Below, in pieces: positions 46,305 through 57,140 of a stretch of DNA of 64,000 bases. Both the position numbers and the translations under genes were made by a program. Source of the DNA: Hetaerina americana (lineage: Eukaryota > Arthropoda > Insecta > Odonata > Calopterygidae); contig JAKTNV010000011.1 in the NCBI GenBank assembly GCA_022747635.1, positions 18,435,981 through 18,499,980 on the forward strand. Reading direction: 5' to 3'. Position 1 is the stretch's first letter; each line of letters starts with the position of its first letter. The notes below the pieces were generated by a model. The model made no database searches. It was not told the DNA's origin and worked only from the letters and a program-made list of their open reading frames with translations.

Positions 46305-47105
46305 GTTTGTTTAAAACCTGCCAATAATATGGATATAACCTTGAGTAAATGTTAAATAAAAAGTTACAGGTCCAATCTAGTTCTTCTACGTTAGACCTCG
46401 TACGTAAAACTCGCTCTTATCTACTGAAAATTATTTGCTTGAGGCGAACTTTCCCGTATTGATTCTGTTCTCTTCCCATCCCTCTCACTCTAATATCTCC
46501 CACAAGGCTCTGCCAATACGAACCATGTATACAGACCACGAGATAAGCATCGACATTGATGATTTTTTCCTCCTGAAGATATTGTGGCGCGTTCCAAGCC
46601 TAGGTCGTGGATGAAAAAACCCATCCTGATTCGAATGGAGAAATGTCCTCATGAACAGTTTCACGTTGTAAAGATTTTCATTCTGACGCTTAAAGATGCC
46701 GTCTGAGCAGAATGGAACTATGGCGAAAACAATCGAAGTCGGAATTGCGAAGGGTCACGTTATGTTTCAGGGATACGAGGGTCCAAGAGGAGTAAAAAAC
46801 CCTGAATAAATGCTTATCGAGTGAGTGTCAGTAATATTACGGATGTATTTGACCACCGAGATCAAATGAGAGAGATTTACTCCGCCACCGAGAGATACAA
46901 GTACTCCTTCTTCCCTCGCACCATAGGCGATCATGATGGAATCGAACCCAAACATACAATGATTTAGGCAATTATTGCCTGAAGTATATAGGCATGTATG
47001 TGTGTGTGTGTATATGTACAAGTGTTTTATGAATGAGATAATGTATATGCAAATGCATTCATGAACTAATAATTTTGTACATGGAGATAGGGATTGTGCG
47101 GTGGC
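46305..47105. other. Nothing recognised
   Basis: No coding or repeat family recognised apart from a short TG-rich run near 46995. Confidence 0.4.
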
Positions 47106-47109
47106 TAAA

Positions 47110-47945
47110 ATACGAGGGAGTGTCGTGAACTTTTAATTAATGCTGACAAATAATGGAGATAGAAACTTAATTCTTATTTTCAATTCTTGAAACTTCTTTA
47201 CACGACCACCATCCAGAGTTATACATTTCTCCGTGTTTCATGACCTTTTGAAGGCCGTCATTGTAGAGCCCAACAGATTGCGTCCAAAACCATTGCTCCA
47301 CCTCTTGAATGACGTCATTTGTGCTTTCAACTTTCCAACGCGGCAATATTTTCTTGAGTTCTGGGAATAAGAAAAAGTCCATTGGGGCGAAATCAGAAGA
47401 GGGCGGATGTGGCAAAATTTCAAAAGCATATAGCTTTAATTGCTGCTCGCGCTGTGGTCGTGATTGCACGTCTCGCAATGTTTGCCTCTGAGAAGTCGTG
47501 GAACCCAGCGTGCTGACACCTTTGACATCTCCAGTTCTTTGTGAATAATTTTCCACCCACTATCATAACTGAGATCAGTCTCATTTATAATCATTTGGAT
47601 CGTTGCTCTTCGGTCTAATAGGATAAATTTCTCCATTTTCGTTACTGTGGCAGCATCGTCCATCAGGGATGGTCTTCCACTTGTTGAATCGTCTGTGAGG
47701 GACGCGTGGCCAGTTTGAAAATTCCTTTTCCACTTCACAACTGTTTCATAAAAAGGGCTATCATTTCCATGAATAAACATGATTTCGTCTTGGATTTGCC
47801 AGCTATTGTAATCTTTCAAATGGACTTAATCACATTGCGAGCCTCTAATTTCTCCATACTGCGAGATACTACAATCTACGGCTTGCAGAAGCAAAATAAA
47901 TCAGCATTCCTTGCTGTTGTTTACAACTTGACGTACATAAGTATC
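47110..47945 (-). mobile_element. mariner-like element, catalytic region deleted
   Basis: Minus strand: N-terminal domain 47819-47436 (PFYETVVKWKRNFQTGHASL, DDSTSGRPSLMDDAATV, DRRATIQMIINETDLSYDSG), then RWVPRLL. A deletion follows, then the third-Asp block LPHPPSSDFAPMDFFLFPEL and the C-terminus to 47167. The first two Asp blocks are missing. The left end ACGAGGGAGTGTCGTGAACT is a mariner-type terminus. Shares its 3' half with 12310-12605. Confidence 0.75.
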
Positions 47946-48004
47946 AATTAACATGCAGAATTTTAGCCAGATATTTAGGTCATTTTTTAAGTAATAATTA
48001 CTTA

Positions 48005-48300
48005 AAAAAGATACCCCCACGTACTGACTTCCTCATCCGGGGGCCCGTATTCGAACCCTGGAGGTAGCAAGATTTTTCAGAGATATCCCGTTTCCTACTT
48101 AGCGAGAGCTCTTCAAGGGGAGCACGCCTTCCGTCGGATGAGACGTTAGATTGTGTGACCCCTTTGCACCTTTCGACAAAGAGTAGGCTAATGCCGATGC
48201 CGGGCTTCTTTTCACCCTTCTTCCTCCATTCCCTGGATATCCTACCCCTTCGAAATTACCCACCTATTCCTAATGGTGCAAATGACCTTAGGTGGGGATC
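48005..48300 (+). mobile_element. SINE-B, tRNA-derived
   Basis: Head GGGGGCCCGTATTCGAACCC (B box) and body CCGTCGGATGAGACGTTAGA, AGAGTAGGCTAATGCCGATG and AATGGTGCAAATGACCTTAG. Inverse homologue of 8470-8775. Confidence 0.75.
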
Positions 48301-48344
48301 GACCCACAAAATAACCACTACAACGAGTTGTGAAAGTGTTGCTC

Positions 48345-48425
48345 TTATCCTTCCAACCCCCGCCACACGCCCTTGCGGCGACTTTTGGGGTATAGTGTAG
48401 ATGTGGATAAGGTGCAAATTTTTGC
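48345..48425 (+). repeat. LINE-C 3' tail, solo
   Basis: TTCCAACCCCCGCCACACGC, CTTGCGGCGACTTTTGGGGT and GTGTAGATGTGG are the inverse of the tails at 50525 and 54590. Confidence 0.55.
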
Positions 48426-48429
48426 CACT

Positions 48430-50520
48430 TCTCTTCCTTGTTCATAGAGTGGACAAGCGAAAGGCTTGGTTGATTAAATGAAGAGGTAGCCTTAGCTGAT
48501 TGCTTAAGTTAGTGCAAATACTACTTCTACTTAAAATTGGATCTTAACTTATGTCACATGAACGAAATGAATCTTATTAGTTTTTTATGAAAGAAACATT
48601 CGTTATTGGTCCTGCTCCGCCAATCAAGTGACTTTCTCGGCCTTTTCTGTTGTTTGACATCACAGGATTTATTTGACAAGGATCTAAAACACTTAATGAG
48701 GATTCTCCCTTGCTCACTCGAAGTCTATTTTGCGAATAATTTATTGTTTTGGACTATCAAAAATATCGCAGAGGTATCGCTTTCAGTAACTGATAATTAA
48801 AAGGTCTACACGAGTTTTCTCACCTCAAGGACGCCGAGTGTTCTCATACTTTAAATTTCAAGGGCTAATTTCAGTGAGTTTGCCTATTCAGTTGACGAGG
48901 TTGGCTCAAAATTTGACCTCGCTGCGGAAAGGTATCTTGTTTCCAACAAACCAGCATTCTTTTGTATTATGCGAATGGAAAATTCCTGTAAAATGCCATC
49001 TTGTTTGCATTGAATGATAGTTGCTATTTTTGCCATAGATACCACTGGGAGAATGTGTGACCAAATCAAAAATGGTTTTCTTAGTGGGGACACAACTGTA
49101 AAACCATTAAGGAAACGAAACCATTAATAGTATGAGAGTCCTTTAATGCTTACGAAGAATTCTCGAGCAACTCTCATCCTTAATGAAAAGGAAAAATTGA
49201 GCTTTTTTCGACCTCTTTTTAGTCATCCTACATATACAGCATTAACCATTTATTTGAATTCTATGGAATAATGAAAAATATGACCATTCCTCTATCAAAA
49301 ATCCTGGTTTTGCTGGATGTGACATCGCTTGACAACAGCTTCAAATCAAAAAGGCCTTTCACTGACTTTGAGACAAGTCTTTAATGGGAGGTTTTATACA
49401 AAAAGAATCCCAGGATAATTTGCATAGTTCTTCGAGTACATACATATTTTTCACTCTAGTCATTTTACCTTTTTGGAAGGAAATTTGTTAAGTACTAAAA
49501 GTTTGGTAAGTCATGAATGATCCAAACGACCTATTTCACAAACCGCCTTAATGGGATAGATGAGATATTTGGAAGTATTCACACATATTAATATTTCGCA
49601 CTTATTTATATTATACTCGTTATGATCGACTATCGACTAGCGACTATCGACTGTCACTGGGAATTCTCGAGAAAGTATTCGTGATTGTTATAATTAAGAT
49701 AAGAATGGCTAAGCAAGATGATGCCGAATGAATAATACATTGTTTCTCTTTATTAATTGAATGTCTATGTTGGCAATATTAATTTTAAAATGTAATTGAT
49801 TATTAGACGCAATGCTCTTCATATCCGTGGGATATAACAATTGACTAGCAAAAATTTTCCTTCCCCCACGAAAGCTTGTGAACGTATACACATGCATTCA
49901 CAAACATATCGGTGGCAAACAAATATTTCTGCGATAAATGCATATCAGTGATATCGTTGTGCCTTACCGTCCCTCGTCATACCTGATATTCATTCCCTTT
50001 AATGGATAGTCCGCGCGACCTAGATGAGACGTTTTGGATGGACATACACATAGTTGACTTAATTATTTCGCTTGGCTGACCCAATATCGACACAATTCCG
50101 ATATATTGTCATACCCAAAGAAACCTCCAAAATTGCTGTCATTGGCCCGCCATTATGCACAGTTCTGAATGAAGCGATGGGTCTGAAAAGCTCGTCTTTC
50201 GACCTAATGCTAGATAAAGAGGCGTTTTAGGCTTTCAGTCGTGTCCCCCCTCTTTGACTGCTTAGCGACCAGATTGGAGAAGAATTACGAGGTTTGAGGG
50301 CTATTATGCCCTGCTAACATTTTGTATGCCCCTGATTGAGGGATGCAAAAATAAATAATATTCAAATAAAGTCGAATTCAGGTACGATCAGAAATAAGGG
50401 ATGAAAGTACGTAAGACAAATCGCGAAATTATTCAGGTCAATTTTATGCAAGATTTCCGGAGAGAAGGATATAACCTCAATACACGAGATGTGTCTATTT
50501 TCTAAGGTTACCAATTTATT
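48430..50520. other. Nothing recognised
   Basis: About 2 kb with no transposase, RT, SINE or exon pattern that I recognise on either strand; the quietest stretch of the window. Confidence 0.4.
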
Positions 50521-50524
50521 CCCC

Positions 50525-50605
50525 TAAATTGGGTACATCTACATCATACCCCGCAAGCCGCCACAAGGGCGTGTTGCGGGGGGTGTTAGGTCACCACCCG
50601 TTAAA
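50525..50605 (-). repeat. LINE-C 3' tail, solo
   Basis: GGGTACATCTACATCATACC, CCGCAAGCCGCCACAAGGGC and GTTGCGGGGGGTG match the tail at 54590-54660. The word series resembles a LINE 3' tail widespread in arthropod genomes (recalled, not searched). Confidence 0.65.
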
Positions 50606-50835
50606 GAGAACAAAGCCACATGCAAAATCTACACATTCATGCAAACATACACCCACAGTGGCGTGTACATTCATATAAAAAAAACCTTTTAATTTACACG
50701 CATGCAAACACATGTGTATACTATCGACAAATAAACAGATGCACCTTAGAGTGTAGTTAAAAGTTATCCAATAACGAGGATATGCAACGTACAATGGTCG
50801 CCTCTCCCAAGGATACAGGTAGGGCACAGGTTGTA

Positions 50836-51748
50836 CGAGGTGTGTCAATTTAATAACCGGACTGGAGCTACAAAATATTTTATTGATCACCAGTTACATT
50901 AGAAAGTTAATCGTCTTTAATTTACTCTCCTTGATGATCCCTTCAACGCTCCATACGAATTTTCCATTGCTCAAAGCAATGCTGGATGTCTGTTTCTGTC
51001 AGCTTGCTCAGAACCTACGTCGCTTTTACTTTTACTACTTCTACGCTGTCAAAACTTGTACCCTTAAGCTCCAATTTTACTTTAAGAAAATAAAGCCAGA
51101 GGGGGCAGCCCAGAGGACGGTGGGTGGTCCAACTCGGTGATGCCGTATTTCGCAAAGAACGCTTTCACACACAAGGCGGAATGGGCCAACGTAAATCATC
51201 CAGGATTTGCTCTTCCTCAAATCGGGTCTTCTCATTCGTTCACGAAGGGCAATCAGAACTTATTTGTTAATTCCTGAGTTTTCCTAAAGAGCCCGGACAC
51301 TCAGACGACGATTATCGCGGATAAATTTACAAATCTTCTGGATGCTGTCGTCTGTTTGTAATGTTGAGGGTCGTCCAGGGAGCGGATCGGTCGTTTCACG
51401 TCCCTCCTCACATCTTTCAAACCACTCAAAAACTTGTGTATGCAAAAAACATTCACTTACGTAAACTTTCTTTAACATGCAATGTGCTTATGTTGCAATT
51501 TTCCCCAGTTCCACGAGCAACTTGAGGTTAACTCATTGCTCCATCTGAACACTACATTTTTCTGCGAGACAATAGCGAAGGGACTTGGACGGGCGATTGC
51601 CACGGCGAGACTGAGGAACATACAACTGTTCCCATCGAGCTCAGAGTGGGGGAATCGTCAAACAGGCACAGACATGTTCACATCTGCCGTGGCGAGCTCG
51701 ATGTTTACCGGTAGCAGCACCTGTCTCGTTATTTAATTGCAACACCTT
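50836..51748 (-). mobile_element. mariner-like element, degenerate
   Basis: Termini pair imperfectly: ACGAGGTGTGTCAATTTAAT at the left and the complement of TTATTTAATTGCAACACCTT at the right. The minus ORF 51478-51284 encodes the N-terminal domain (LHTQVFEWFERCEEGRETTD, LPGRPSTLQTDD, ICKFIRDNRRLSVRAL). Catalytic coding downstream is decayed beyond confident reading. Confidence 0.7.
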
Positions 51749-51818
51749 ATAGATGTATAGAAGCAATTGAGCTTAAAATACGCAAACACTATTTATGCCT
51801 CAAACAATAGATGGCTCT

Positions 51819-52043
51819 AATTAATCGTTAGGCTTCCTGATGTCTATCTGATGAATCCATGCTGATTTCCGGGAATTACCACCGCGTAGTTTAGTTGGTT
51901 GACAACTGTTTCGCCCCCAGTCCTGGAGGCGTCTTCAGGTCGAGGCCAGGTCTTCGACCTGAAGACGCCTCCAGGACTGGGGGTGAAACAGTTGTCCACC
52001 AACTAAACTACGCGGTGGTAATTCCCGGAAATTAGCATGGATT
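51819..52043. repeat. Long hairpin element with 14-bp flanking repeat
   Basis: Arms 51852-51943 and 51954-52045 are near-perfect inverted repeats (92 nt each, few mismatches) around a 10-nt loop GGCCAGGTCT. The 14-mer CAATAGATGGCTCT is present at 51805-51818 and 52044-52057. The right copy overlaps the arm end by two bases. Confidence 0.85.
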
Positions 52044-52059
52044 CAATAGATGGCTCTCC

Positions 52060-52825
52060 CCTACAGTTCACAGGGTTCTTATAGCTTCCGCTAGAGTAAG
52101 AGGCGTGTTCAACAACTGAAATGGTGTAATTTTATGTGCGGTAACAGGGTGCAATCATCCGATTTTTCTCCTCTTGAGTAATTAAACAATAATCATAACT
52201 CACCGTCAATCTTTTGATCCATATATAAAATGGCCGGACAACGAACGATGACGTAAGAACGTCAACTGACTACGAACGTAAGAGTTTTTTTCAATTGGGG
52301 AAAAGAGACCAATAGGAAAGCGTTCTCAGCGGCCATGAAATCATGATGACGACGTGCTGAAAAGTTTGTGCGTCTGGAATGCTATTATTTTGAGAATTAA
52401 CAGTAGTTTTAACTTTCTGGTGTAATTTGGTTGCCAGAAAAAAATCAGATGACGTTTGCACTTGGACACACTTAGTAATTGCGCATTTCAGAAAATAATT
52501 GCGTTTACCTTTTATTATCTCAATAATTCCTACAGAAAAAGAAGCATTTATTTTAATTTAAAGGTCGCATTAATGCGAATACCCTCTCGAAAAACCTTAC
52601 GTCTGAAAACAGCGATGTCATGGAAAAAGGCTTTTCAAGACGACCGATGGATTAAATCGGTGTGACTATTGCCGATCGAGTCCACTCTGCGGCGGTTCAC
52701 CTTTTATGGCAAACTAACCCCGCCGCATTATACTTTGTGGGTGTCTGTGTTTAACAGTTAATTCTAGCTACGAACGTGCTACAATCGGTAGAAAATAGGA
52801 AGCCGTTGCGAACTCATCTTAAAAA
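52060..52825. other. Nothing recognised
   Basis: No coding or repeat family recognised. Confidence 0.35.
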
Positions 52826-52829
52826 ATCA

Positions 52830-53185
52830 ATTACAGGCTTTTATGATGTGGCTGGTGGGAATAATGGAGAAATAAGTTGGACAAAGAGGAAGGTTGAATA
52901 CGCCCTTTTCAATACATGTATGATGGGATAAGGGATGAAATTGGCAGGGAAAATCCGGAGAAGGTAGAATACCTGTAAGTGAGTGGAGGAGTTATTGATA
53001 GACGGTTTTGCGTTGACGGCTGCAATGGACGTGAGAATACTTGGCAAGTTGGATAGAGGAATGAATAGAATGAGTTTTTCGGACGGCATGAAGGTGGGCA
53101 GAAAGAATTAAAAACTGAAGGTGGGAATGATAGATAGCCAACGAACTGAAAGTCAACGTAAGAGAAATACTTGATTGTCCCAAAC
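52830..53185 (+). mobile_element. RTE-A LINE, 3' fragment
   Basis: GGCTTTTATGATGTGGCTGG, AGAAATAAGTTGGACAAAGA, GGACGGCATGAAGGTGGGCA and GAAAGAATTAAAAACTGAAG follow the FEMWVW, WTEK, DGMKGGRK and LK codons in broken frame. Confidence 0.65.
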
Positions 53186-53189
53186 CAAC

Positions 53190-54364
53190 CTTTTGATAGA
53201 TATATTACCTGTGGTGAAGTGAACGTATTTCAATAAAGTCCCTCGCGAAAATTTATCACACAGTTATTCTGGCATTTCGAGAGGAATTGCATTCAACCTG
53301 GGCCTATAATGGGATATATTTTGGGTCATCTGAGGTCGAAGTGAACTCTTGACATCTCGTTGGGAAGCCTTGCCGATATTTTTGCAAATAGCTACGGATC
53401 ACTTTCAAATACGGAAGAATTTTACGATTTTACCTCATCACGAAAGATCCGGAAATATTTTTCGGTTAATTTCGGTTGATGGAAATAAAAATCACCTTTT
53501 TTGGCATGTCTGCAGTTAAACTGAAAAAGATCATCCAGGCTTTTGTATCTTCCTTCATGGATTTCTTGACACTTCGAAATATCTTCCGAAAACATTCTTT
53601 TCAGTCGTTAAATCTCTAATTAGTGCTTTTAGGCATGGAAAAATGAATACATGCTTTAAACACCTTGGGAAATAAGAGCAATTTCCAAGCCAATCCGAGC
53701 AGTGGTTCCACATGGAATTAGAGACACTGTTTAAACTCTTAAAACTGTCTGACAATAACCATTATTTGACCTTTACATATGATTTTTGAGCTTGAAAACA
53801 ACATCAAAGACAATTAATGAGATAAACATGTCTTTGGTGGAGAGCAGCCTACCTAGGCAGCAATCGAACCCGCGGGTTGGGAGGCGGAGACGTTACCCCG
53901 CCGTCACCGAGAGTTTCTCCGTTATCTCAAAAGCGTTAGCTAGCAAAGGGATTGAAGTTAATTTCGACCGTATTAAAGAGTCATTCAGAGGTGTTCAATC
54001 AATATAAAACATCGAAAAACGAAAAGAACTAGGCTCTCAGGAATTAAGATACAGAAGTTAAACTTCAAATTATGAAGGAATTAAAATAAAAAGAGAGAAG
54101 ATTAGGAAGAGAAGAAAAAGAGAGAAAATTAGAATGAAAAATAAAATTAAAGAAGTGGAAAATATCCCAATTTTAAATGGTTTAAAAAATATAAATTTAC
54201 GTAGTGTTTAAGGTATTAGAAGAAGAATTGTGTTGAAGAAAGATGTATGTAAAAAGCGTGGGAACTGATGAAAACAATTTATGGGAAAGTGTTAATAGTC
54301 GTTTCTTTCCAAGGTAGCACTCGTTAACTGAGTTTCAGATATTGCTCAGAATTATGAGCTAAAG

Positions 54365-54365
<1 letters not shown>
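53190..54365. other. Mostly blank; weak tRNA-like sequence at 53845-53915
   Basis: The minus strand at about 53915-53845 has CCCGCGGGTTCGATTGC (B-box-like) in a tRNA-sized GC-rich block, possibly an old SINE head. A purine-rich, lysine-coding stretch at 54050-54260 has no open frame. Confidence 0.35.

Positions 54366-54367
<2 letters not shown>

Positions 54368-54425
<58 letters not shown>
54368..54425. repeat. (TA)n microsatellite
   Basis: Pure TA dinucleotide run of about 28 units. Confidence 0.97.
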
Positions 54426-54427
<2 letters not shown>

Positions 54428-54589
54428 AATCTACGTTAGTCTTCTGAGTAATGTAGGTTTTGCATAAACAAATAGATTAAACACCTCTACATTTACTGTG
54501 AGCCTCACCTTAAAAGACACAACCTGGCGTAATAACAATACTATAATCTCGTCTTCAACTCTGATATACTTCCTTAATATATTCAGTCC

Positions 54590-55645
54590 ATCTACATCAA
54601 TACCCTGCGAGCCACCAAAAAGGTGTGTGGCAGGGGGTACAGCACCAGGAGGAAAGGGTAAGGGATGAGGGGGCTAGGGTTTTTCAAATGGATGGGGAAA
54701 GGTGAGGGGAACCTGCGAAAAAATATATATAAATATAATCGTATAACCATGCGCAGTCGCTACCTTGTAGGTTAATACTTATTATGTCGAGCCGGCTCCT
54801 GGGGGATTTCGATTACAAGCATTCTGGTCTCTTATTGTTCTTGGAAAAAATTACCATTTAAACCTGTCAGTCTTGCAGTCAATCTCTCTAATCTTATATT
54901 CGTGATCCCTCCGCCCGTAAAACGTTGGGGTTCGTATGTTCTTGATGTCATCTTTAAATTTTTTTTCATAAGTTCAATCTATATTGTAAACGCCGATGTG
55001 TAAGGGAATCCCAGCCTAAATTTTCTAGCAAAGTAGTTAAGCTACTGCGTTGGTCATAACAACTTTTGACAAATCTAGCCCCTTTCCGCTGAACTCGATC
55101 CAATTCCGAAATCAAATTTATCTCTTGAGGATCCCATATACTGGCAGAATACTCTACGTGGGGCCTGACTAGGGCCAGAAAACATCGCTCCTTCACTTTT
55201 TCGTCACATTTACCCAGTACTCTTTTTACAAATCCCAATTTTTTATTAGCACGACCGCATATTTCCCGTATGTGCTTTCCCCAGGACAAATCGTGAGTAA
55301 TTGTTACACCCAAGTATTTAAAGGAATCTACCCTCGCGAGTTCTGTTTGTTTCACTTTGTAACTAAATGGGGGGGGTGTTACTCCTTTCCCAAAAATGTA
55401 TTACTACGCATTTTTTCAAATTAAATTCCAATTGCCATGTATCGCACCAAGTCTGGATTGCATTTAGGTCGTTAGCTAACGTGACTCTGTCTTCGCGACT
55501 TCGAATGTCCCCATAAATCACCGCATCGTCAGCAACGGGCCTGCTATTAACCACGGTACTGAGGTCATTTATGTAAATAAGAAACAGGAGGGTACCTATG
55601 ACACTTCCTCCATGCTTATCCTGTACCTTTTCCATCCTCATTGGC
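54590..55645 (-). mobile_element. LINE-C non-LTR retrotransposon, 5' truncated, with 3' tail
   Basis: The minus strand starts within the RT palm (GTLLFLIYINDLSTVV, then RPVADDAVIYGD with the catalytic ADD kept), continues LNAIQTWCDTWQLEFNLKKC, a frame break at about 55360, then VDSFKYLGVTITHDLSWGKH, LALVRPHVEYSASIWDP and LDRVQRKGARFVKSCY. The 3' UTR runs to the tail complement of ACATCAATACCCTGCGAGCC at about 54590. Jockey-like style. The same tail stands alone at 22690, 34438, 48345 and 50525. Confidence 0.8.
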
Positions 55646-55649
55646 CTAA

Positions 55650-56560
55650 TTTACTCGTCTCTATCATAGTCTTCAGCATCTCATAAATTATTTTTACTCC
55701 TAAATTTTGCCCGCGATTTTAAAGTTCAACCTAATTCTCGCTCAAGTGAAACGCTCGAATGATAGCCGTCGAGAGTCTAGCTCGGTGCTTTTATCTCCCT
55801 TGAAGAAAAGCTCTCGCGTCAAACGGGGCTTTCTTTGCCATCTGCGGCGGAAATATATTGAAAACATTCGGAACCGGCATAGTCGATCTCGGACGAAACG
55901 GTACAAAAATAAAGCAGTCAATTGATTGCTTTAGCAAAAAGTATTTCGGTTCTGTAAATGATCTTAGATGTAATCATTGAAAAATATTTGGATGAAAACT
56001 AAGAGAGAAGTTCACTGGATCCCTCGTTCTTTTATCGTATCCCTTCCATGAGTAAGTGAAGAGAAATTCAACGCCTTGCAGCACATTTATTCGGATTGAA
56101 AACTGCTAGTTGAAAGGAGAATGACCGTGCAAAATAAATATTTTTTCACTTATCTGAGAAGTTTTCATAAGTTGGTATTCCCGTTTGGCGCGAGATAGGT
56201 TTCACAATAGGGAGATGACCGATTGGTTTTACCGTTAACTTCATACTATGTGCTTGACGGTCGTTGTGCAACTAATACCATGGAAAGTATTGAGGAAAAG
56301 TGCTCCTCCACTGCCATTGCATATCGTTGATACCGCGCTGATAAGGAAAATTAGAGGTCCAATCCTTTAAGTGAAAACTTCTTCATGTAGATGTGACCCT
56401 TCCTGGATCTTGATTAGAAGTAGAGAGATTAATTGTCTCCAGACTATGAATGTTCGATTTTTTCTCACCGAATAGCTTGATAGATATGTATTGTAAACTC
56501 ATTTATCATGCATGAAATCGGGTAATCAAATTGTTTTTTTACGTGACGTATAATGTTCTT
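55650..56560. other. Nothing recognised
   Basis: No coding or repeat family recognised; a 72-codon plus ORF (55707-55925) lacks motifs. Confidence 0.35.
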
Positions 56561-56564
56561 ATAA

Positions 56565-56840
56565 AAACCATAAACACAGTAATCAACCCGAAGGTCGGTT
56601 TGGTAGGTGATGGTAGAGTTCGCCCAGTACTAAGCCCGACGGCGTGTGAAATTTACACATCAGGGTAGGGGGGCAAGTTCCTTTCCCTGTGCCGGTTATG
56701 GTTTCCCAGGAAGACCTGGTACCCGAAAAATTACATAGCTTCGGTGGAGCTGCAGGTGCCCAGAGTGTCTTGCCCGGAAATCGAACCCAGGACCCTCCGG
56801 TCAGTAGTCCAACGCTCTACCCCCTGGACTACCGCGAATA
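56565..56840 (-). mobile_element. SINE-A, well preserved
   Basis: Minus strand: the tRNA-like head (GGTAGTCCAGGGGGTAGAGC, B box GGGTTCGATTTCC) and the full body to AACCGACCTTCGGGTTGATT. Close to the copies at 1905 and 2645. Confidence 0.85.
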
Positions 56841-57105
56841 TGAATATGAAAGAATATAATTTTTTTCCCTACGATGGAAGCTGTAGGAGCAGATTAAATT
56901 GAAAAATAATTATTCTGATTTAGAGAAGGCAGCGCACCCAACCTGTCAGCGCAGTCCAACGCTCTATCCCCTGGACTAACGCGACCCACAATGTTCATAT
57001 GAAAGAATATAATTTTATATTTTTTCCCTACGATGAAAGTTGTAGGAGCAGATTAAATTGAAAAATAATTATTCTGATTTAGAGAAGGTAGCGCACCCAA
57101 CATTT
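56841..57105. repeat. Tandem duplication next to SINE-A, period about 155 bp
   Basis: ATATGAAAGAATATAATTTT, TTCCCTACGATG.AAG.TGTA, GGAGCAGATTAAATTGAAAA and GAGAAGG.AGCGCACCCAAC occur at about 56845-56942 and again at 57000-57101. Between them lies a second partial SINE-A head (GTCCAACGCTCTATCCCCTG). The unit duplicated is therefore SINE head plus flank. Confidence 0.85.
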
Positions 57106-57140
57106 ATCATAATAATATTATATTATGCGTTATATTATTA

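Noticed and set aside
25701..51748. CRISPR-like or bacterial system in the repeat-rich regions
   Set aside because: The repeats are transposon termini and tandem satellites in spliced eukaryotic DNA; no regularly spaced short repeats with unique spacers and no cas-like genes.
53786..54007. 73-codon plus ORF with RRRRYPAVTESFSVISKALA
   Set aside because: Overlaps a tRNA-like GC block on the minus strand and has no recognisable domain or splice context.
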